Source of the DNA: Craterostigma plantagineum
Taxonomy: Eukaryota; Streptophyta; Magnoliopsida; Lamiales; Linderniaceae
DNA: 64,000 nt
NCBI GenBank assembly: GCA_027422505.1
Contig: JAPQWV010000018.1
Span: 11,550,001 to 11,614,000 of the forward strand
Direction of reading: 5' to 3'
Shown piece after piece: positions 23,117 to 34,788 of this stretch; position 1 is the first letter of the stretch; each line of letters opens with the position of its first letter. The notes below the pieces were generated by a model that ran no database searches, was not told where the DNA came from, and saw only the letters and a list, made by a program, of their open reading frames with translations. Made by a program: the position numbers and the translations under genes.

Positions 23117-23128
23117 AAGGGGGGAGAA
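23117..23128 (+). other. Gypsy-2 polypurine tract
   Basis: AAGGGGGGAGAA directly before the 3' LTR. Confidence 0.88.
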
Positions 23129-25912
23129 TGTAACACCCGTAAAACTTAAATACGAGATTTTGATGTAATTAACTGTGTAATTTAATGAAGTACGGTCTCA
23201 ATAAAAACTTATTGATTTAACTTCTAGGAACGAAAATACAGACTTTAATAATTTCGAAGATAACTTCGAAATTTATAGTCAAAGAAACACTCAAGGATAG
23301 TAATAATTATATGACAAAACAATTTAAGTGGGCTAAACCTAATATTCAAAAATTTAGGCCCAAATGTATCTAGTTATGATAAGAAGTGAGCTTACTTAAG
23401 CTCAAGGGAAAAGAACCGTCACCATACATCTTGTCTAATCAGTCACCATTACCAAAGTAGTCATATATATCTAATAATAACGAAAATTATGAGGAGGGGA
23501 AAACCTTGAGACCTTACTAACGGGAAAACTGAAAGAACAAATAGGGAATTCAACCCATAGTTGCTAGAACGAGTTGGAAATCAAACTTCGAGGTAAGGAA
23601 GGTCAAAATTTCATCACTAGTGTACATATTATCTTCTTATACTTGCTATACGATAAGGTGTGTGTTAATATTCAAGTAATTAGGCATTTATTTGGGAAGA
23701 ATTGTGAATATATTAGATATAGTTTAGAGGAGGGATTCTTAAGTTTCAATCGACTTAACGGTGTACAAAGTTGTGATAAATATCGGATAGGAGCTTTATG
23801 CGAGTTAGGATGACTTCAACGAAGGTTATGATGGCCTTCAAACGTTTTCAATATATATGTCAATACATTATTGCTTGCTAATCATAGAAAATCTGAAGTT
23901 ATCATATTTAGAAAACCCTAACTTTCGAAACCTAATATACTATAGTTATTTTCAATATCATGTGATCTCCTTGGTAATCCTAGAATTTATATGAACGTTG
24001 GTATGCTTAGAAATTCTACAACCTAGGATTTCGAATGGGTATAATAAGATCTCGAGGTTAATGAGAGGTTTCGATATACTTTAGAGAAAAATTTCGAGAT
24101 GTATCGATATTAGTTAGATCTCGACAAAAGAGCTCGACAAATGTAAGATCTCGAGATATGATACTTCTCGACATTGTAAGATTACGACCTTGTGTGTTAA
24201 CAAATGAAATTTCGAACAGGATGCATTATATATATATATCAATATATTCCCTACTGATCATAACAAAGAGTTAAAGAATAAAGATCAATAAAATATTATT
24301 ACTTTGGACAAAGTTTCCGTGAGTTTTCATGTGATCGAAAGTCTTCACATAGATATGTGTTATTATTATTATTAATCAAAAGCCAAGCATAGAGATGATA
24401 GATGGAATTCGACAAATATAATAGAGAGAAATCGAGCCACGATAATTCTTATACATAGATGTCGAGATATATATACTACAAAAGATGTCGATTGGCTTAT
24501 GAAAGATCTCGATATATACCTTCTTTTGATGGTCTCGATATTTGTTTTAACAAGGAACTCGACATTTGCTATATAAAATGATTTTGATAAGCTATAGATC
24601 TCGATACTTCTTATAGTAATATGTGTCTCGACATTTATATTTAGAGGGTCTCGACATTGTATAAGCCTTCGACATTTAAAGGTCTCGATATTTTGTAAGA
24701 ACTTCGACATTGTGTTTTAATTAATAAATTTTCGGTATTTTAGAATTTTGCTATTTCAAAGGTTTTCAATATTTTAGGGTTTATTTATTTTTAATAATTT
24801 CATTATTTTTAGGTTTTTATAAATTTTAGGGTTTTTGAGAACTAGCACATATACTAATAATATTTATTTATTTAGAGGTTCGACATTTACGGATTCCACC
24901 AGATCTCTTATTTGACAATAGCAGGAGGACAGGTAGGTGGATTATCCATCTACAATACGTAAACACAAATTATGTGTTTTCATGTGATTATGTGATTTAC
25001 GTGATTTATGTGCTTTACCTATTTTATGTACGATTTATATAAATCATGTTTATATGAAATTTCATATATATGCATATCACGTGCATATCACGTTAGGGCG
25101 AGTGACGGTTGTACCGTAGTGAGACGGTAGTGATATGAGATACTGACGTACGGGGTAGAATGAGATGCTTGTGATTGGTGACTCTTAGAGGAGTCGAGGT
25201 TGGGCTCACTGGGCACCTGGCGGAGACAGGCGTGATCGATCTGTCTACTCGGGCGTGACCGTCCCGAGGTGCATACCGCCGGAGATATTGATGTGACCTG
25301 ATAGGAGGCCATTGGCGTGATCGTCCAGTGCACTATCAGCGTATACTTTTGGTGCGGAGCGACCCGGTAGGAGGCCATTGGCGTGATCGTCCAGTGCACT
25401 ACCAGGGTAGGCTGCCGCGAGACTTGGTGGTGGCCTCCCAGTAGTCTTTGCGCGCGAGGGTGTCGAGCCTAACCTAGGGCCCTGTGTTGTGTGAAATAGG
25501 AATGTGGGAAAAGAAGAGTGTGCATTATATTATGTTGTGAAATATTGGGTTTGGGGTGAGTGCACACTTGCATACATGCATTTTATTCACCTACTGGCAA
25601 AGTGCTCAGTGTTTACGTGTTGTAGGTACTGAGTCCGACGCTGATACGCGTCGTGACTGGGGCGGCTGGTGGCGGTGCTCCACGGACTTTTGAGGGCGGT
25701 GCGGTACGTGGATGAAGACCTGTGGAGCGGCTTAGGGACTTTTGTTCTTTTGTCATTTCGGGGCTTCGGCCCGTGTACATAGATAACGATGTAGACGTAT
25801 TTTTATATTAGTGTATATTATTTTAGGAAAAAGGTTTAATTAGACGGGCCTTCCGCGGCTTACGTTGCGGAAATCTGCCACTAATCTTACTTAGAAAACG
25901 ACGGTCGTCACA
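23129..25912 (+). repeat. Gypsy-2 3' LTR
   Basis: TGTAACACCC to GTCGTCACA, closely matching 15662-18466 apart from scattered substitutions and a much shorter (AT)n run near 24228. Followed at once by the second AAAAT. Confidence 0.95.
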
Positions 25913-25917
25913 AAAAT
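25913..25917. repeat. Target site duplication of Gypsy-2, right copy
   Basis: AAAAT after the 3' LTR, matching 15657-15661. Confidence 0.88.
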
Positions 25918-28692
25918 ACTGCATAAGCTTTCGAGTTCTCAGAATATGAACAGTCGAGAAATGAACACAGAATCAAGCGAAATGTTTTAAGTAAAGATGC
26001 ACATGAAGTTTAAACACACGATAATCCCTACAAGAAGTCAATTCTACCTTCTAAAGACGAAAATCAGAGGAAAAAACGAAAGATTTGAAGTGTTTTGCGT
26101 TCGTCTTTTGAGAGAAAAAGTTTTTGGCACGAGAATTTTGACTGTTGAATTTTCCGATTGAGGGTTTTAGCGTGTATTTAGGGATTTTCATCTTCAAGCA
26201 TTAAGTACTTTAATGGGCTGATTAGTTTTCGACACTTAAGAATTTCTAGGCCCGTTACTATTTGCGATCGAAAAACTTACGATCGAGAAATTTCCTATGG
26301 TTACTGTTTAATTTTCCTCGCGACAAATTTCGTTCGAGAAATTTCATTTGTTTCCTGTTTAATTTCCGCTCGTATGCAAACGAAAATTACAAGTTGTTCC
26401 CAAATAAATTTTCGTTCGAGAATCTGTAAGAGAAAATTACGAATTTTGCCTAAATTTCTCGATAGCAAGGTTCTCTATGTTTTCAGATTGAACCAAATTT
26501 TCGAGTAAATCGCATAATTCCCCCCCCCCCCTATGTAGAAATAAATGCAATTAACTCCCTATAATTCTGGTTGATGACATCTCGCTCCGTCTTCTCATTT
26601 TATAAATCTGCAAAGCTTAAAGCAACGTCGAAAATATTAGAGTTAATATTAGAACCAATTATTTTTATTTTATTTGATTCCCCTTGAAAAATTTTTGAGA
26701 TAAATTGGTTAAGATCAAATTCATAAAACACGTTGACGGTCCAAATATTTAACCAATCAAAATTTAAACCAATGTCGTGTGCACTAAGTCCTGTAAATTC
26801 GTGAAGCCCTTCTCATTGCGGTGCGTGGTACGGGAAAATTTAGATCGATTTCTGCAACACTTAGAGAAGAATCATAAAAAAATATTTGGGGCTTAAGACA
26901 TAAATTTTGTAAATGCTCCACCTCAAATAATGCATCTCAATTGATTCATTAAATAAGCATATAAATCAACTAAAGAGACACTTGTTAAAAACACACAATA
27001 TATCAAGATTAGCCTAGATACATGTTCCCCTATACATGTAACTGTAATTTCGCGCAGGGGTATGAGCAAGAACACATATTCGCATTTTTATCAATTCAAT
27101 TCGAATGCAAATATCTATTGCATGTCAAAATGTGCGATTAAAACTATATTATAATTATTATTATTATTTTTCGCATGTATATTAATATTATTAATACTAT
27201 GGGGTCAGATTATTTTTTACGATCATTGTCACGTTTAAAAAATTCATACGACATTTGAAAGATTAAATGTCGTCAAGTCATGTTAGCAAACTAAAGTCCT
27301 CGGTTCAAAGAATGATCCATTTCGACAACTCTCACTAGGTTCGCTCTAGCACTATTTTAATTTTTTGACTAGGGATTTTATATTTATATCGCTTAAGTCA
27401 ACACATGTCATATTAAGTCAAAATACCTGTGATCGAGGCGCTTTTAATCATTTTGCCTTTGCAAGAGACCGTCGATTTGGAATATAGGAACTTTGAGGGA
27501 TTTTAATTTGGCTCTGACTTTGTAAGGAACGATAATGTGTGGGAAAAATAGGCTTTATGTCATCTTCCGTTTCTTTGTCGTTCTCCTTTTCTCCGGTATT
27601 TTTCTCTTTCGTCTTTTCATTCTCATCCTTTTTTGTTTTCATATTCGTCTGCACTTGCTCAAGTTGAAGCTTCGCTTCTCTACGAGGCTGAGAGATTATC
27701 TAGGGCGAAGTTCTTCTTGTTCGTTCTCGGGCTGATACCATGATCCTTTCTCTTATTCCCTATAGAGGTTTCAGAGATTAACGATTTGAAGAAGTTCATG
27801 GTTATGGAATTCGAACCCAGGATCGTGCTCCTCTTCTCGTTGTCTCGATATAAGACCGGATTATCGTTGGAGAAGTTCACTTCTAGGCGCTCCTCTTTCC
27901 AGCCGTTCTGACGAGTCTATGAGATTATCTATGGAGAAGTTCACAGCAAGATCAATGCCTCCGTCTTAAATGTTTTGAGAGTGTCATAGTTGAGTAGGCG
28001 GGTTCTTTTGATCTGTTTGTTGTGCGTTGAGCATTCCTCGTGTGCGTTTTTTCTCCTTCTTTTGTCATCTGTTTTTTTTCGTCTAGTTATTCTCCCCCTC
28101 CTTTTCTTGATTGAATATCCAGTCCAAATCATTAAATCGTCGGTTGAAGGCATAAAGGGTTTTCAATTGAAGAAAAGGAATTTGGAGAAAGCTCAAAATG
28201 GATGACTAAAGGTAATCTTAAAGGAATGAATATTTAGATTTGGCCAAGTGAGGAATTTCCTAAGTGCCCTAATCATTTTCGGAACGATCTATTACATGGC
28301 AAGTATGAGGCCGAGAATCACAAGTTAATGACAAGCAATTAATGTGTGACTCACTCAAGAAGCTATCCGACGAGAGTAATAAAAAGGCTAGAATCCTCAC
28401 TTATATGAAGTGGTTTTGTGTCTTAGTGGAACAAACACAAGAATGCGACTTAGACTGACAAAATTTAAGCAAGCAATCAGACTCATGTCAGTGAATTCTA
28501 TTCGTGACGTAGATCGAGCATCCTAAAGATATCGTCATACCCTTAATATTATACTTATATGTATATATATGTTATTTTTTTTAAATGAAAAATTTCACGC
28601 TAGATATAACATTTGTTAAGTATAGAAAACACATAGCATAGAATACGTGAAAGCACATAGGATCACATCATGCACAAATCACGGAAGGTTCA
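25918..28692 (-). other. Copia DNA between pol and ORF3, copy 1, pol side
   Basis: About 2.8 kb without a supportable gene. It holds ATCGAGAAA/TTCGTTCGAGAA motifs (26260-26470), a run of C near 26521 and AT-rich stretches. Open frames of 60-70 codons at 27448-28205 lie on both strands with low-complexity products and are left out. By position it joins the end of pol (28699) to the ORF3 side of the same element. Confidence 0.6.
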
Positions 28693-28698
28693 ACATGC

Positions 28699-29575
28699 CT
28701 AATTTCTGACAAGGAATTGGAACCGTTTTTCGTCCAAAGCCTTGGTGAAAATGTCGGCTAGTTGATGTTCCGTGTTCACAAAGTACATGTCAATCGTGCC
28801 TTTTTCTACGTGATCTTTGATGAAGTGATATCGTATGTCTATGTGTTTTGTGCGTGAGTAGTGAACACGATTACATGTAATCGCAATGGCACTTTGGCTA
28901 TCGCTATAAATGGGTATATTATTTAGATTGTACCCATAATCATTAAGCTGAGTCCGCATCCATTGCATTTGCGAGCAACAGCTGTCAGCCGCAATGTATT
29001 CTGCCTCGGCCGTCGATGTTGAGACACAGTTCTGCTTTTTGGATGACCAGCGGACTAGTTTTTCACCTAAAAATTGAGCGCCACCGGATGTACTTTTCCT
29101 GTCCATTCGGCAACCTGCATAGTCGGCGTCAGTATAGCCAATTAATTTGAAATTTGTTCCTTTAGGATACCATAGTCCTAAGGTGGAGGTGCCCTTAAGG
29201 TAACGCAGAATTCGCTTCACTGCAATCATTTTAGATTCTTTGGGATCGGCTTGAAAACGGGCACATAGACATGTGGCAAACATGATGTCTGCCCGGCTTG
29301 AGGTGAGATAAAGAAGTGAGCCGATGATGCTGCGATATAATGTAATGTCGACCGCTTTTCCTGTGGGATCGGCATTCAACTTGCAGCTTGTGGACATGGG
29401 AGTGCTGAGTGGCTTGCTCTGATCTTGATGGAATTTCTTCAAGATGTCCTTGATGTATTTAGTCTGACTGATGAAGATTCCATCATCGAGCTGCCTTACT
29501 TGAAGTCCTAAGAAGAACTGCATCTCGCCCATGTGGCTCATTTCAAATTTGCTCTTCATCAATTCTCCAAATCTC
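28699..29575 (-). pseudogene. pol: Copia pol C-terminal fragment (end of RT, RNase H)
   Basis: About 287 codons open on the minus strand. Seen in order: the end of RT (MSHMGEMQFFLGLQVRQ, PLSTPMSTSC, SLLYLTSSRADIMFA), the RNase H start (YTDADYAGCRMDRKSTSG), STAEAEYIAADSCC, DSQSAIAI and HIDIRYHFIKDHVEKG. These are standard Ty1/Copia markers. It begins abruptly at about 29575 where unrelated DNA starts, so the RT catalytic region, integrase, protease and gag are missing. A small indel near 28700 puts a stop before the expected LGMLNL ending. ORF3 copy 1 and a 3' LTR follow on the same strand once Gypsy-2 is removed. Confidence 0.92.
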
Positions 29576-30302
29576 TTGCATCCGTGGACTTGTTGATCCG
29601 AATACGATGTCGTCTACGTAGTTCCTATAGCTTTATTTCGTTTCGTTTCGGGAATCTAAGCCAATGTAAATATAGTTCCTATAACTTTATTTGACGTTTC
29701 ATTAACGACTCCAAGATCGTTAAATAATAACACATCTCATACTGTCTCAGTGATCCTTTTTAAGCGTGACTCTCTTGGTTCATCTCAACCAGGCAATGGA
29801 GGAATCCAAGAAATCGATAAGCACCTAGTCAATCCCGTGGTACTGAATAGATCCCGTGTTCAGTACGATCTTCGATCTACGAACCGACTATATGTCTCAT
29901 TCATGACGAAATTACTAACCCGACACTATGTCTAATTCATGACGAAATTACTAAACTACACTCCACGTCCCACGTGAGTTAGTTAACTTTGCAAAGATTC
30001 CGTAATTCCTCGTCCCCGAATATGCATAAGACATATACCTCGATTGCTAGTGATGTTGTGAATCCCTCACGACTGTCAATGCCCAGCAGTTGCACTTCAT
30101 TGCCAAGTGCATGTCGCGGCTGACCCATGTTCAGCCTCGAACAAGGTGGGCCCAGCAAACTAGTGATAAGTCAGGACCCAGAAGCCAACTCTGTCAATGA
30201 CCCTTCGATCTAAGGTCCACGCACACTACTATAGTCAATCGATCGATCATTGACACTCAGCGAGTAATTAACCATGTGATGGTCGATTACAAGTCGTGTC
30301 CA
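29576..30302. other. Unclassified DNA left of the LINE
   Basis: No gene seen. GTTCCTATAGCTTTATTT and GTTCCTATAACTTTATTT repeat about 60 bp apart near 29620 and 29678. It continues across the LINE into 34434-34788 (shared target duplication), so it is one older sequence, probably a decayed repeat. Confidence 0.5.
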
Positions 30303-30318
30303 AATATAAGTTAATTTT
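30303..30318. repeat. LINE target site duplication, left copy
   Basis: AATATAAGTTAATTTT, identical to 34418-34433; the final T bases merge with the LINE poly-T, so the true length is 13-16 bp. Confidence 0.85.
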
Positions 30319-30381
30319 TTTTTTTTTGGTATGAAAAGATTTTCATTAACCACATGTCAGGATTACATCAAAACCATCCTT

Positions 30382-33300
30382 CTAATAAATCAAAATCTGT
30401 ATAAACTCCCGCTCCTTAGTCGTCAGTTTCTTGAACCTCAATCCTTGTAGGTACACTCTGAAGCTGCGCTTAAGCGTCTCAAACAACCCATCAGCTGGAT
30501 GACCCCCAGATCCGTGGACTCGCTCATTCCGTTCCTTCCACAGCCCATAGACCATCGCACAGAATGCCGCTACTTGCAATTTGGCGATCCTATTTTTTGC
30601 TCTCCCCAATTTGAGCAACATGTACCTCCAGCCCCGCTCTTGCACAGGAAAGGAGATTCCTACCCAGCCACTCATAAGCTCAAGCACCTTCTGGCTATAG
30701 GAACATCCAAAGAACAGATGCTCTTGAGATTCCATACCCACCGTGCACAGCTCACATTTCCCATCCAATTCCATGCCCCATTGCAGCATTCTGTCCCTGG
30801 TTAACAGCTTCCCTTGCACCATTAGCCACATAATAAAAGAGTGTCTAGGGGCATTCCATCGATTCCACACAACTGAAGCCATTACAAACTTAGGTTTTTC
30901 CCCAAGCAACCACCGATATCCCGAGGCAATAGAATAACAGCCCATTGGATCACTTTTCCACTTGCCCTGGTCATATCCCTCTCTGAACAAATCCCGGGCT
31001 TTGAGCAGCTGGCTCCATTGCCAACTGCAGTCTCCTCTTCGAATATATTCCCAGAGGTCCTGCCCCTTTAGATAGATGCTATGGAGCCACTTGATCCACA
31101 GATTATCTTTTTTGCTAGAAATATCCCATACCAGCTTCCCAATACTCGCAGCATTCCACCTCCCACAATCCTTTATATTAAGACCCCCCCACTTCTTCTC
31201 AAGACACACAATGTCCCATGCCACCAAAGCCCTAGTTTTTCCTCCTATTCCCTTTCCCCATAGGAATTCTCGGCACACCCGATCAATTCTGTGCACAATG
31301 CTCCGAGGCAGGACAAACATGGCACCCCAATAGCTATGTAGGGAAATGAGTATCGAGTTTATTAAGCAGCATCTACCGGCATAGGATAAATTCCGAGATG
31401 TCCAGCAAGTGATCCTTTTAACAATCTTATCAACCAAGAAATCACAATCGCTCCTACTCCATTTAGTAGGGGAAATAGGCACGCCCAAATATTTCATAGG
31501 GAAAGTCCCCTCCAAGAACCCAGTTTTGGACAGAATGGCACCTTTAAGAGCAGAGGGAATACCGGCCATGTAAATCCTCGATTTCTGTGGGTTAGCACTC
31601 AGTCCTGAGGTTGATTGAAACGCCTCGAGACACTTATGTATCACCTCAATAGAATGAGTCTGAGCCTTGTACATTATCAACAAATCGTCCGCAAAACACA
31701 TACTCACCAGCTGAATCCGTTTGCACATAGGATGGAATTTGAACTCACTTTGGTTCGCCACCATAAGTAGGCTCCGAGTAAGGTACTCCATACAGAGAAC
31801 AAATAAAAGCGGGGACAGGGGGTCTCCTTGCCTTAGCCCGCGAGCTCCTAGAATATGCCCTACCAAGGTGCCATTCAGCGCCAGCTTGTATGTCACAGTT
31901 GTGACACATTCCTTGATCCATGTCATAAACTTCACTGGGAATCGTAGCTTCTGCATCAAATTCAAGAGAAAGTCCCATTCAACCGTGTCATAGGCTTTCC
32001 GGAGATCAATCTTCATCATACACCGTGCAGACACATTCCTTCGCTTATACAGTCGTAGCAATTCCTGACAAATCATAACATTGTGCCCAATAGCTCGGCC
32101 AGGAACAAAAGCTCCTTGATTTTCATGAACCAAGGAAGGCAATACAGTCCTTAACCTCGAGCATATCAGTTTAGAAATACACTTGTAGATGACATTACAA
32201 CAAGCTATAGGCCTATAGTCCCTCCCATTCTTACAAATGCCACTCTTAGGTACCAATGTAATTGTAGTGTTGTTCCAGCCTTTGAGCAGTTTCCCTTCCC
32301 TAAAGAACTCCAACACTGCCTCACATATATCCTCACCTATGATAGGCCAGGAAGCTTTAAAGAATTCACTTCCATAGCCATCAGGGCCTGGACTCTTACT
32401 ACTATGTATAGAAAACATAGCACTCTTGATTTCATTCCTAGTGAAAGGCGCAATGAGCCCAGCCTGCTCACTCACAGATAGGGTCCTCCCATAGCTGATA
32501 GCTTGATCATCAACCTCAGTCACAGTGGCCTGAGAGGTCCCCAGAATATCAGCAAAATACTTCACAAAGTATTCAGAGATAGCTGCAGGATCATCCACAG
32601 TCTCCCCATCATCATTCTCTATGGAAGTGATTCTATTACAATAGGACCTCTGTTTTATGATGGCATGAAAATACTTAGTATTCCTATCACCTTCATGAAG
32701 CCACACTGCTTTAGCCTTCTGAGAAAGAAACTTCTCGCATGCTTTGCTGAGAAACAGAAACTTCTCAGCCACACATCTCTCATCCTTCATTAGAACATCA
32801 TTAAGTGGATCATTGTGGAGGGCAGTCTGTGCTTGTTCCATCTCCACTCTAGCCTCCTCAGTTTTTAGGACAATGTTACCAAACTGCTGCTTATTTAGTT
32901 TCCTTAGATAACCCCTCAGATTGGACAGTTGGCTCACAATATGTCTGCCCTTTTGCTCCATCCCACTCCCGGTCCTCCAGTTTTGCTCAACAATAGGTAG
33001 GAAGTAGGGTGAATCAGCCCACATATTAAAGAACTTGAAGTCACTCCTTCCCATCTGCTGTCCTTTCTTACACTTAAGCAGAATAGGACAGTGATCAGAG
33101 ATGCTCTCTGTTAGGAAATGAGCCTCACTATCCATGTATGTGTGGAGCCATTTAGAGTTGCCAAATGCCCAATCAAGCTTACAATAAATTCGAGATCCTG
33201 CCTCTTGGTTGTTAGTCCAGGTGAAGTGATTGCCCTTCCTCCGAATTTCAGCAAGTCCACAATCACCAATACAGCTCTCAAATGCTTCATAGTCCCCAGC

Positions 33301-33762
33301 CTGCACCGGGGTACCACCCATCTTATCCTTAGCAGAAAGGAGGTTGTTGAAATCCCCCCATACTAACCAAGGCTCATTGTCAATCTTCAGAGATCTTAGC
33401 TCATCCCACAATTTATCTCTTAGCACCAGTTTATTATGTCCATACACACAGGACATAAAGAACTTGACACCCTGTTTCTCAACTAATGTATGGAGCAATT
33501 GTTCAGTTTGGGAGATGACTTGCACTTGCCACTCCCTATCCCATAGCAAAAGTATTCTCCCATTCACATGGCTGCTCAGATTATGGGCAAACCTCCATCC
33601 TTTGAAATACCGGTTCATAACCAAGCTCAATTTATTCTCTTTTATTTTGTTTTCAAGCAGGCAAACAAGGTTAACACGAAGCTTCCCACACCTCATCCTA
33701 ACCTCGGCCTGTTTATTAGGGGTGTTTAAACCCCTCACATTCCATAGAAGAGCGCTATCCAT
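30382..33762 (-). CDS. LINE ORF2: endonuclease-reverse transcriptase
   Basis: 1126 codons from the Met of MDSALLWNVRGLN to TAG at 30384-30382. Domains counted from that Met: apurinic-type endonuclease about 1-230 (LLENK, VYGHN, WGDFNNLL, SISDHCPIL); RT about 455-770 (SKSPGPDGYGSEFF, KIDLRKAYDTVEWDFL, GLRQGDPLSPLLF, active site CFADDLL near 690); zf-RVT near 980-1050 (WNAPRHSFIMWL, RMLQWG, CELC). Length and order are those of plant L1 elements. The start at 33762 is chosen because it matches the family's N-terminal WNVRGL and overlaps the ORF1 stop by 8 bases; the frame runs further upstream but without homology. No stop or frameshift seen, so the enzyme may be functional although the element is truncated. 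Confidence 0.93.
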   Translation of the reverse strand: MDSALLWNVRGLNTPNKQAEVRMRCGKLRVNLVCLLENKIKENKLSLVMNRYFKGWRFAHNLSSHVNGRILLLWDREWQVQVISQTEQLLHTLVEKQGVKFFMSCVYGHNKLVLRDKLWDELRSLKIDNEPWLVWGDFNNLLSAKDKMGGTPVQAGDYEAFESCIGDCGLAEIRRKGNHFTWTNNQEAGSRIYCKLDWAFGNSKWLHTYMDSEAHFLTESISDHCPILLKCKKGQQMGRSDFKFFNMWADSPYFLPIVEQNWRTGSGMEQKGRHIVSQLSNLRGYLRKLNKQQFGNIVLKTEEARVEMEQAQTALHNDPLNDVLMKDERCVAEKFLFLSKACEKFLSQKAKAVWLHEGDRNTKYFHAIIKQRSYCNRITSIENDDGETVDDPAAISEYFVKYFADILGTSQATVTEVDDQAISYGRTLSVSEQAGLIAPFTRNEIKSAMFSIHSSKSPGPDGYGSEFFKASWPIIGEDICEAVLEFFREGKLLKGWNNTTITLVPKSGICKNGRDYRPIACCNVIYKCISKLICSRLRTVLPSLVHENQGAFVPGRAIGHNVMICQELLRLYKRRNVSARCMMKIDLRKAYDTVEWDFLLNLMQKLRFPVKFMTWIKECVTTVTYKLALNGTLVGHILGARGLRQGDPLSPLLFVLCMEYLTRSLLMVANQSEFKFHPMCKRIQLVSMCFADDLLIMYKAQTHSIEVIHKCLEAFQSTSGLSANPQKSRIYMAGIPSALKGAILSKTGFLEGTFPMKYLGVPISPTKWSRSDCDFLVDKIVKRITCWTSRNLSYAGRCCLINSILISLHSYWGAMFVLPRSIVHRIDRVCREFLWGKGIGGKTRALVAWDIVCLEKKWGGLNIKDCGRWNAASIGKLVWDISSKKDNLWIKWLHSIYLKGQDLWEYIRRGDCSWQWSQLLKARDLFREGYDQGKWKSDPMGCYSIASGYRWLLGEKPKFVMASVVWNRWNAPRHSFIMWLMVQGKLLTRDRMLQWGMELDGKCELCTVGMESQEHLFFGCSYSQKVLELMSGWVGISFPVQERGWRYMLLKLGRAKNRIAKLQVAAFCAMVYGLWKERNERVHGSGGHPADGLFETLKRSFRVYLQGLRFKKLTTKEREFIQILIY

Positions 33763-34417
33763 GGGGAGGGAACAAGCTCCTCCTTGCTGGGGTATCACCA
33801 GTATCCTTATCCTTCTTAGGGCTTCCAGAGTTGTGCAGCTCGGGCGGCTCATCCTGTGCATAATTGACCCTATGATCCATCTTCGCCTTCACTCCTATCT
33901 GACCAGGCTTCTTCCCAGCAGGTTTCTTTTTGGTCTGCACAATCCATCCCTCCTCATCCTCTTGAACATCCCTATGTTCCACAGCAAGTTCATCAGCTGG
34001 CTGTGGTGGTGTTGTGTCAAAAGCACTTGGCTTCACTGTTTCTGGCTGAGTTGTATCAGTCTCTGGGGGTGGCTGTACCTGTTCCTTCTTGACAGCCTTC
34101 CTACAGACCTCATTGCTATGGCCATATTTCCCGCACGTACTACATTTGATAGGCTTCCACTCATAGACGACCTCTTGCTCCACAAGCTGTCCCAATTCAT
34201 TAAGAAAGTAAACACTATCTTTTAGTTGCTTTGCCAATTCAATCTCGATCAAAACCCTGGCATATTGGATTCGGTCCTTTCGCATCGTAATCTCATCAGC
34301 CATAATAGGGTTGCCCACTAGGCTAGCAATCTTACTAAGCCCCCGTGTGCCCCAGTACTTCAAGTCTAGATGCGGGAACTGGACCCAAATCGGTACCTTA
34401 TCAATCTCACCTTTCTT
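33755..34417 (-). pseudogene. LINE ORF1, C-terminal part, 5'-truncated
   Basis: Open from the truncation point at 34417 to TAG 33757-33755. It begins inside a DUF4283-like region (VPIWVQFPHLDLKYWG, LVGNPIMAD, YARVLIEI) and has one CCHC knuckle (CSTCGKYGHSNEVC), then a Pro/Thr/Glu-rich and basic tail. In plant L1 elements this protein binds the element RNA. Its stop overlaps the ORF2 start by 8 bases (ATGGATAG), suggesting coupled reinitiation. There is no proper start codon because the 5' end is missing. Confidence 0.85.
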
Positions 34418-34433
34418 AATATAAGTTAATTTT
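34418..34433. repeat. LINE target site duplication, right copy
   Basis: AATATAAGTTAATTTT, same as 30303-30318. Confidence 0.85.
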
Positions 34434-34788
34434 GATTCAACTCATAATACGACTTCCCACTTCTCAAGTCAATGGTTGGTACAACCATTTTTGAGTCGTC
34501 AACAAATAAGTCATGATCGACATTCAGTCACCCTACTAAAGTCTAAGACTTATTGACTAATTTAATGTTAGAGAATAATAGCACTCCGTCGATGGCTAAA
34601 CTCGTATATATGGGATTTATTTATTTATCGTCTCACTGGATGCTTAGCAAGACTGGATAGATAAATAAATAATATGCCTTTTGTAAATTCCATAAATAAA
34701 TATTTGAATATAATAATATTAAAGTGTTAATAATAGGTTCATGTTTATGCCCTATTCATTACATCCTCGAATGGCATTCCGATGGCAT
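34434..34788. other. Unclassified DNA right of the LINE
   Basis: Continuation of 29576-30302. Contains an inverted repeat ATTTATTTATTTATC / GATAGATAAATAAAT near 34617-34670. No gene seen. Confidence 0.5.

Larger units (their letters stand above)
15662..25912 (+). mobile_element. Gypsy-2: complete but inactivated nested Ty3/Gypsy element
   Basis: Two LTRs of 2805 and 2784 bp, PBS, gag-pol and polypurine tract, flanked by AAAAT on both sides. It belongs to the same broad chromovirus group as Gypsy-1: gag and pol match block by block but with many differences, and the LTR sequence is different. It inserted into the pol-ORF3 interval of the minus-strand Copia, whose sequence resumes at 25918. 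The coding region is disabled by several stops and frameshifts although the LTRs remain very similar by eye. Confidence 0.95.
30319..34417 (-). mobile_element. L1-type LINE, 5'-truncated
   Basis: Minus-strand element ending in a poly-A tail (poly-T on the plus strand near 30315-30327) and flanked by a 13-16 bp duplication. It holds the C-terminal part of ORF1 and a complete ORF2. Truncation inside ORF1 at 34417 is the normal result of incomplete target-primed reverse transcription. The perfect duplication and open ORF2 argue for a recent insertion. Confidence 0.93.

Noticed and set aside
27720..27745. GGCTGATACCATG as another minus-strand PBS
   Set aside because: Matches the PBS complement at only eight or nine bases and has no LTR end beside it.
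27448..28205. Overlapping Lys/Glu-rich and Phe/Leu-rich frames on opposite strands
   Set aside because: Composition reflects an AT-rich pyrimidine-biased stretch; no family resemblance or conserved copy.
31721..34225. Long plus-strand frames (up to 293 codons) opposite the LINE
   Set aside because: Antisense to a well-supported ORF2/ORF1 on the minus strand.
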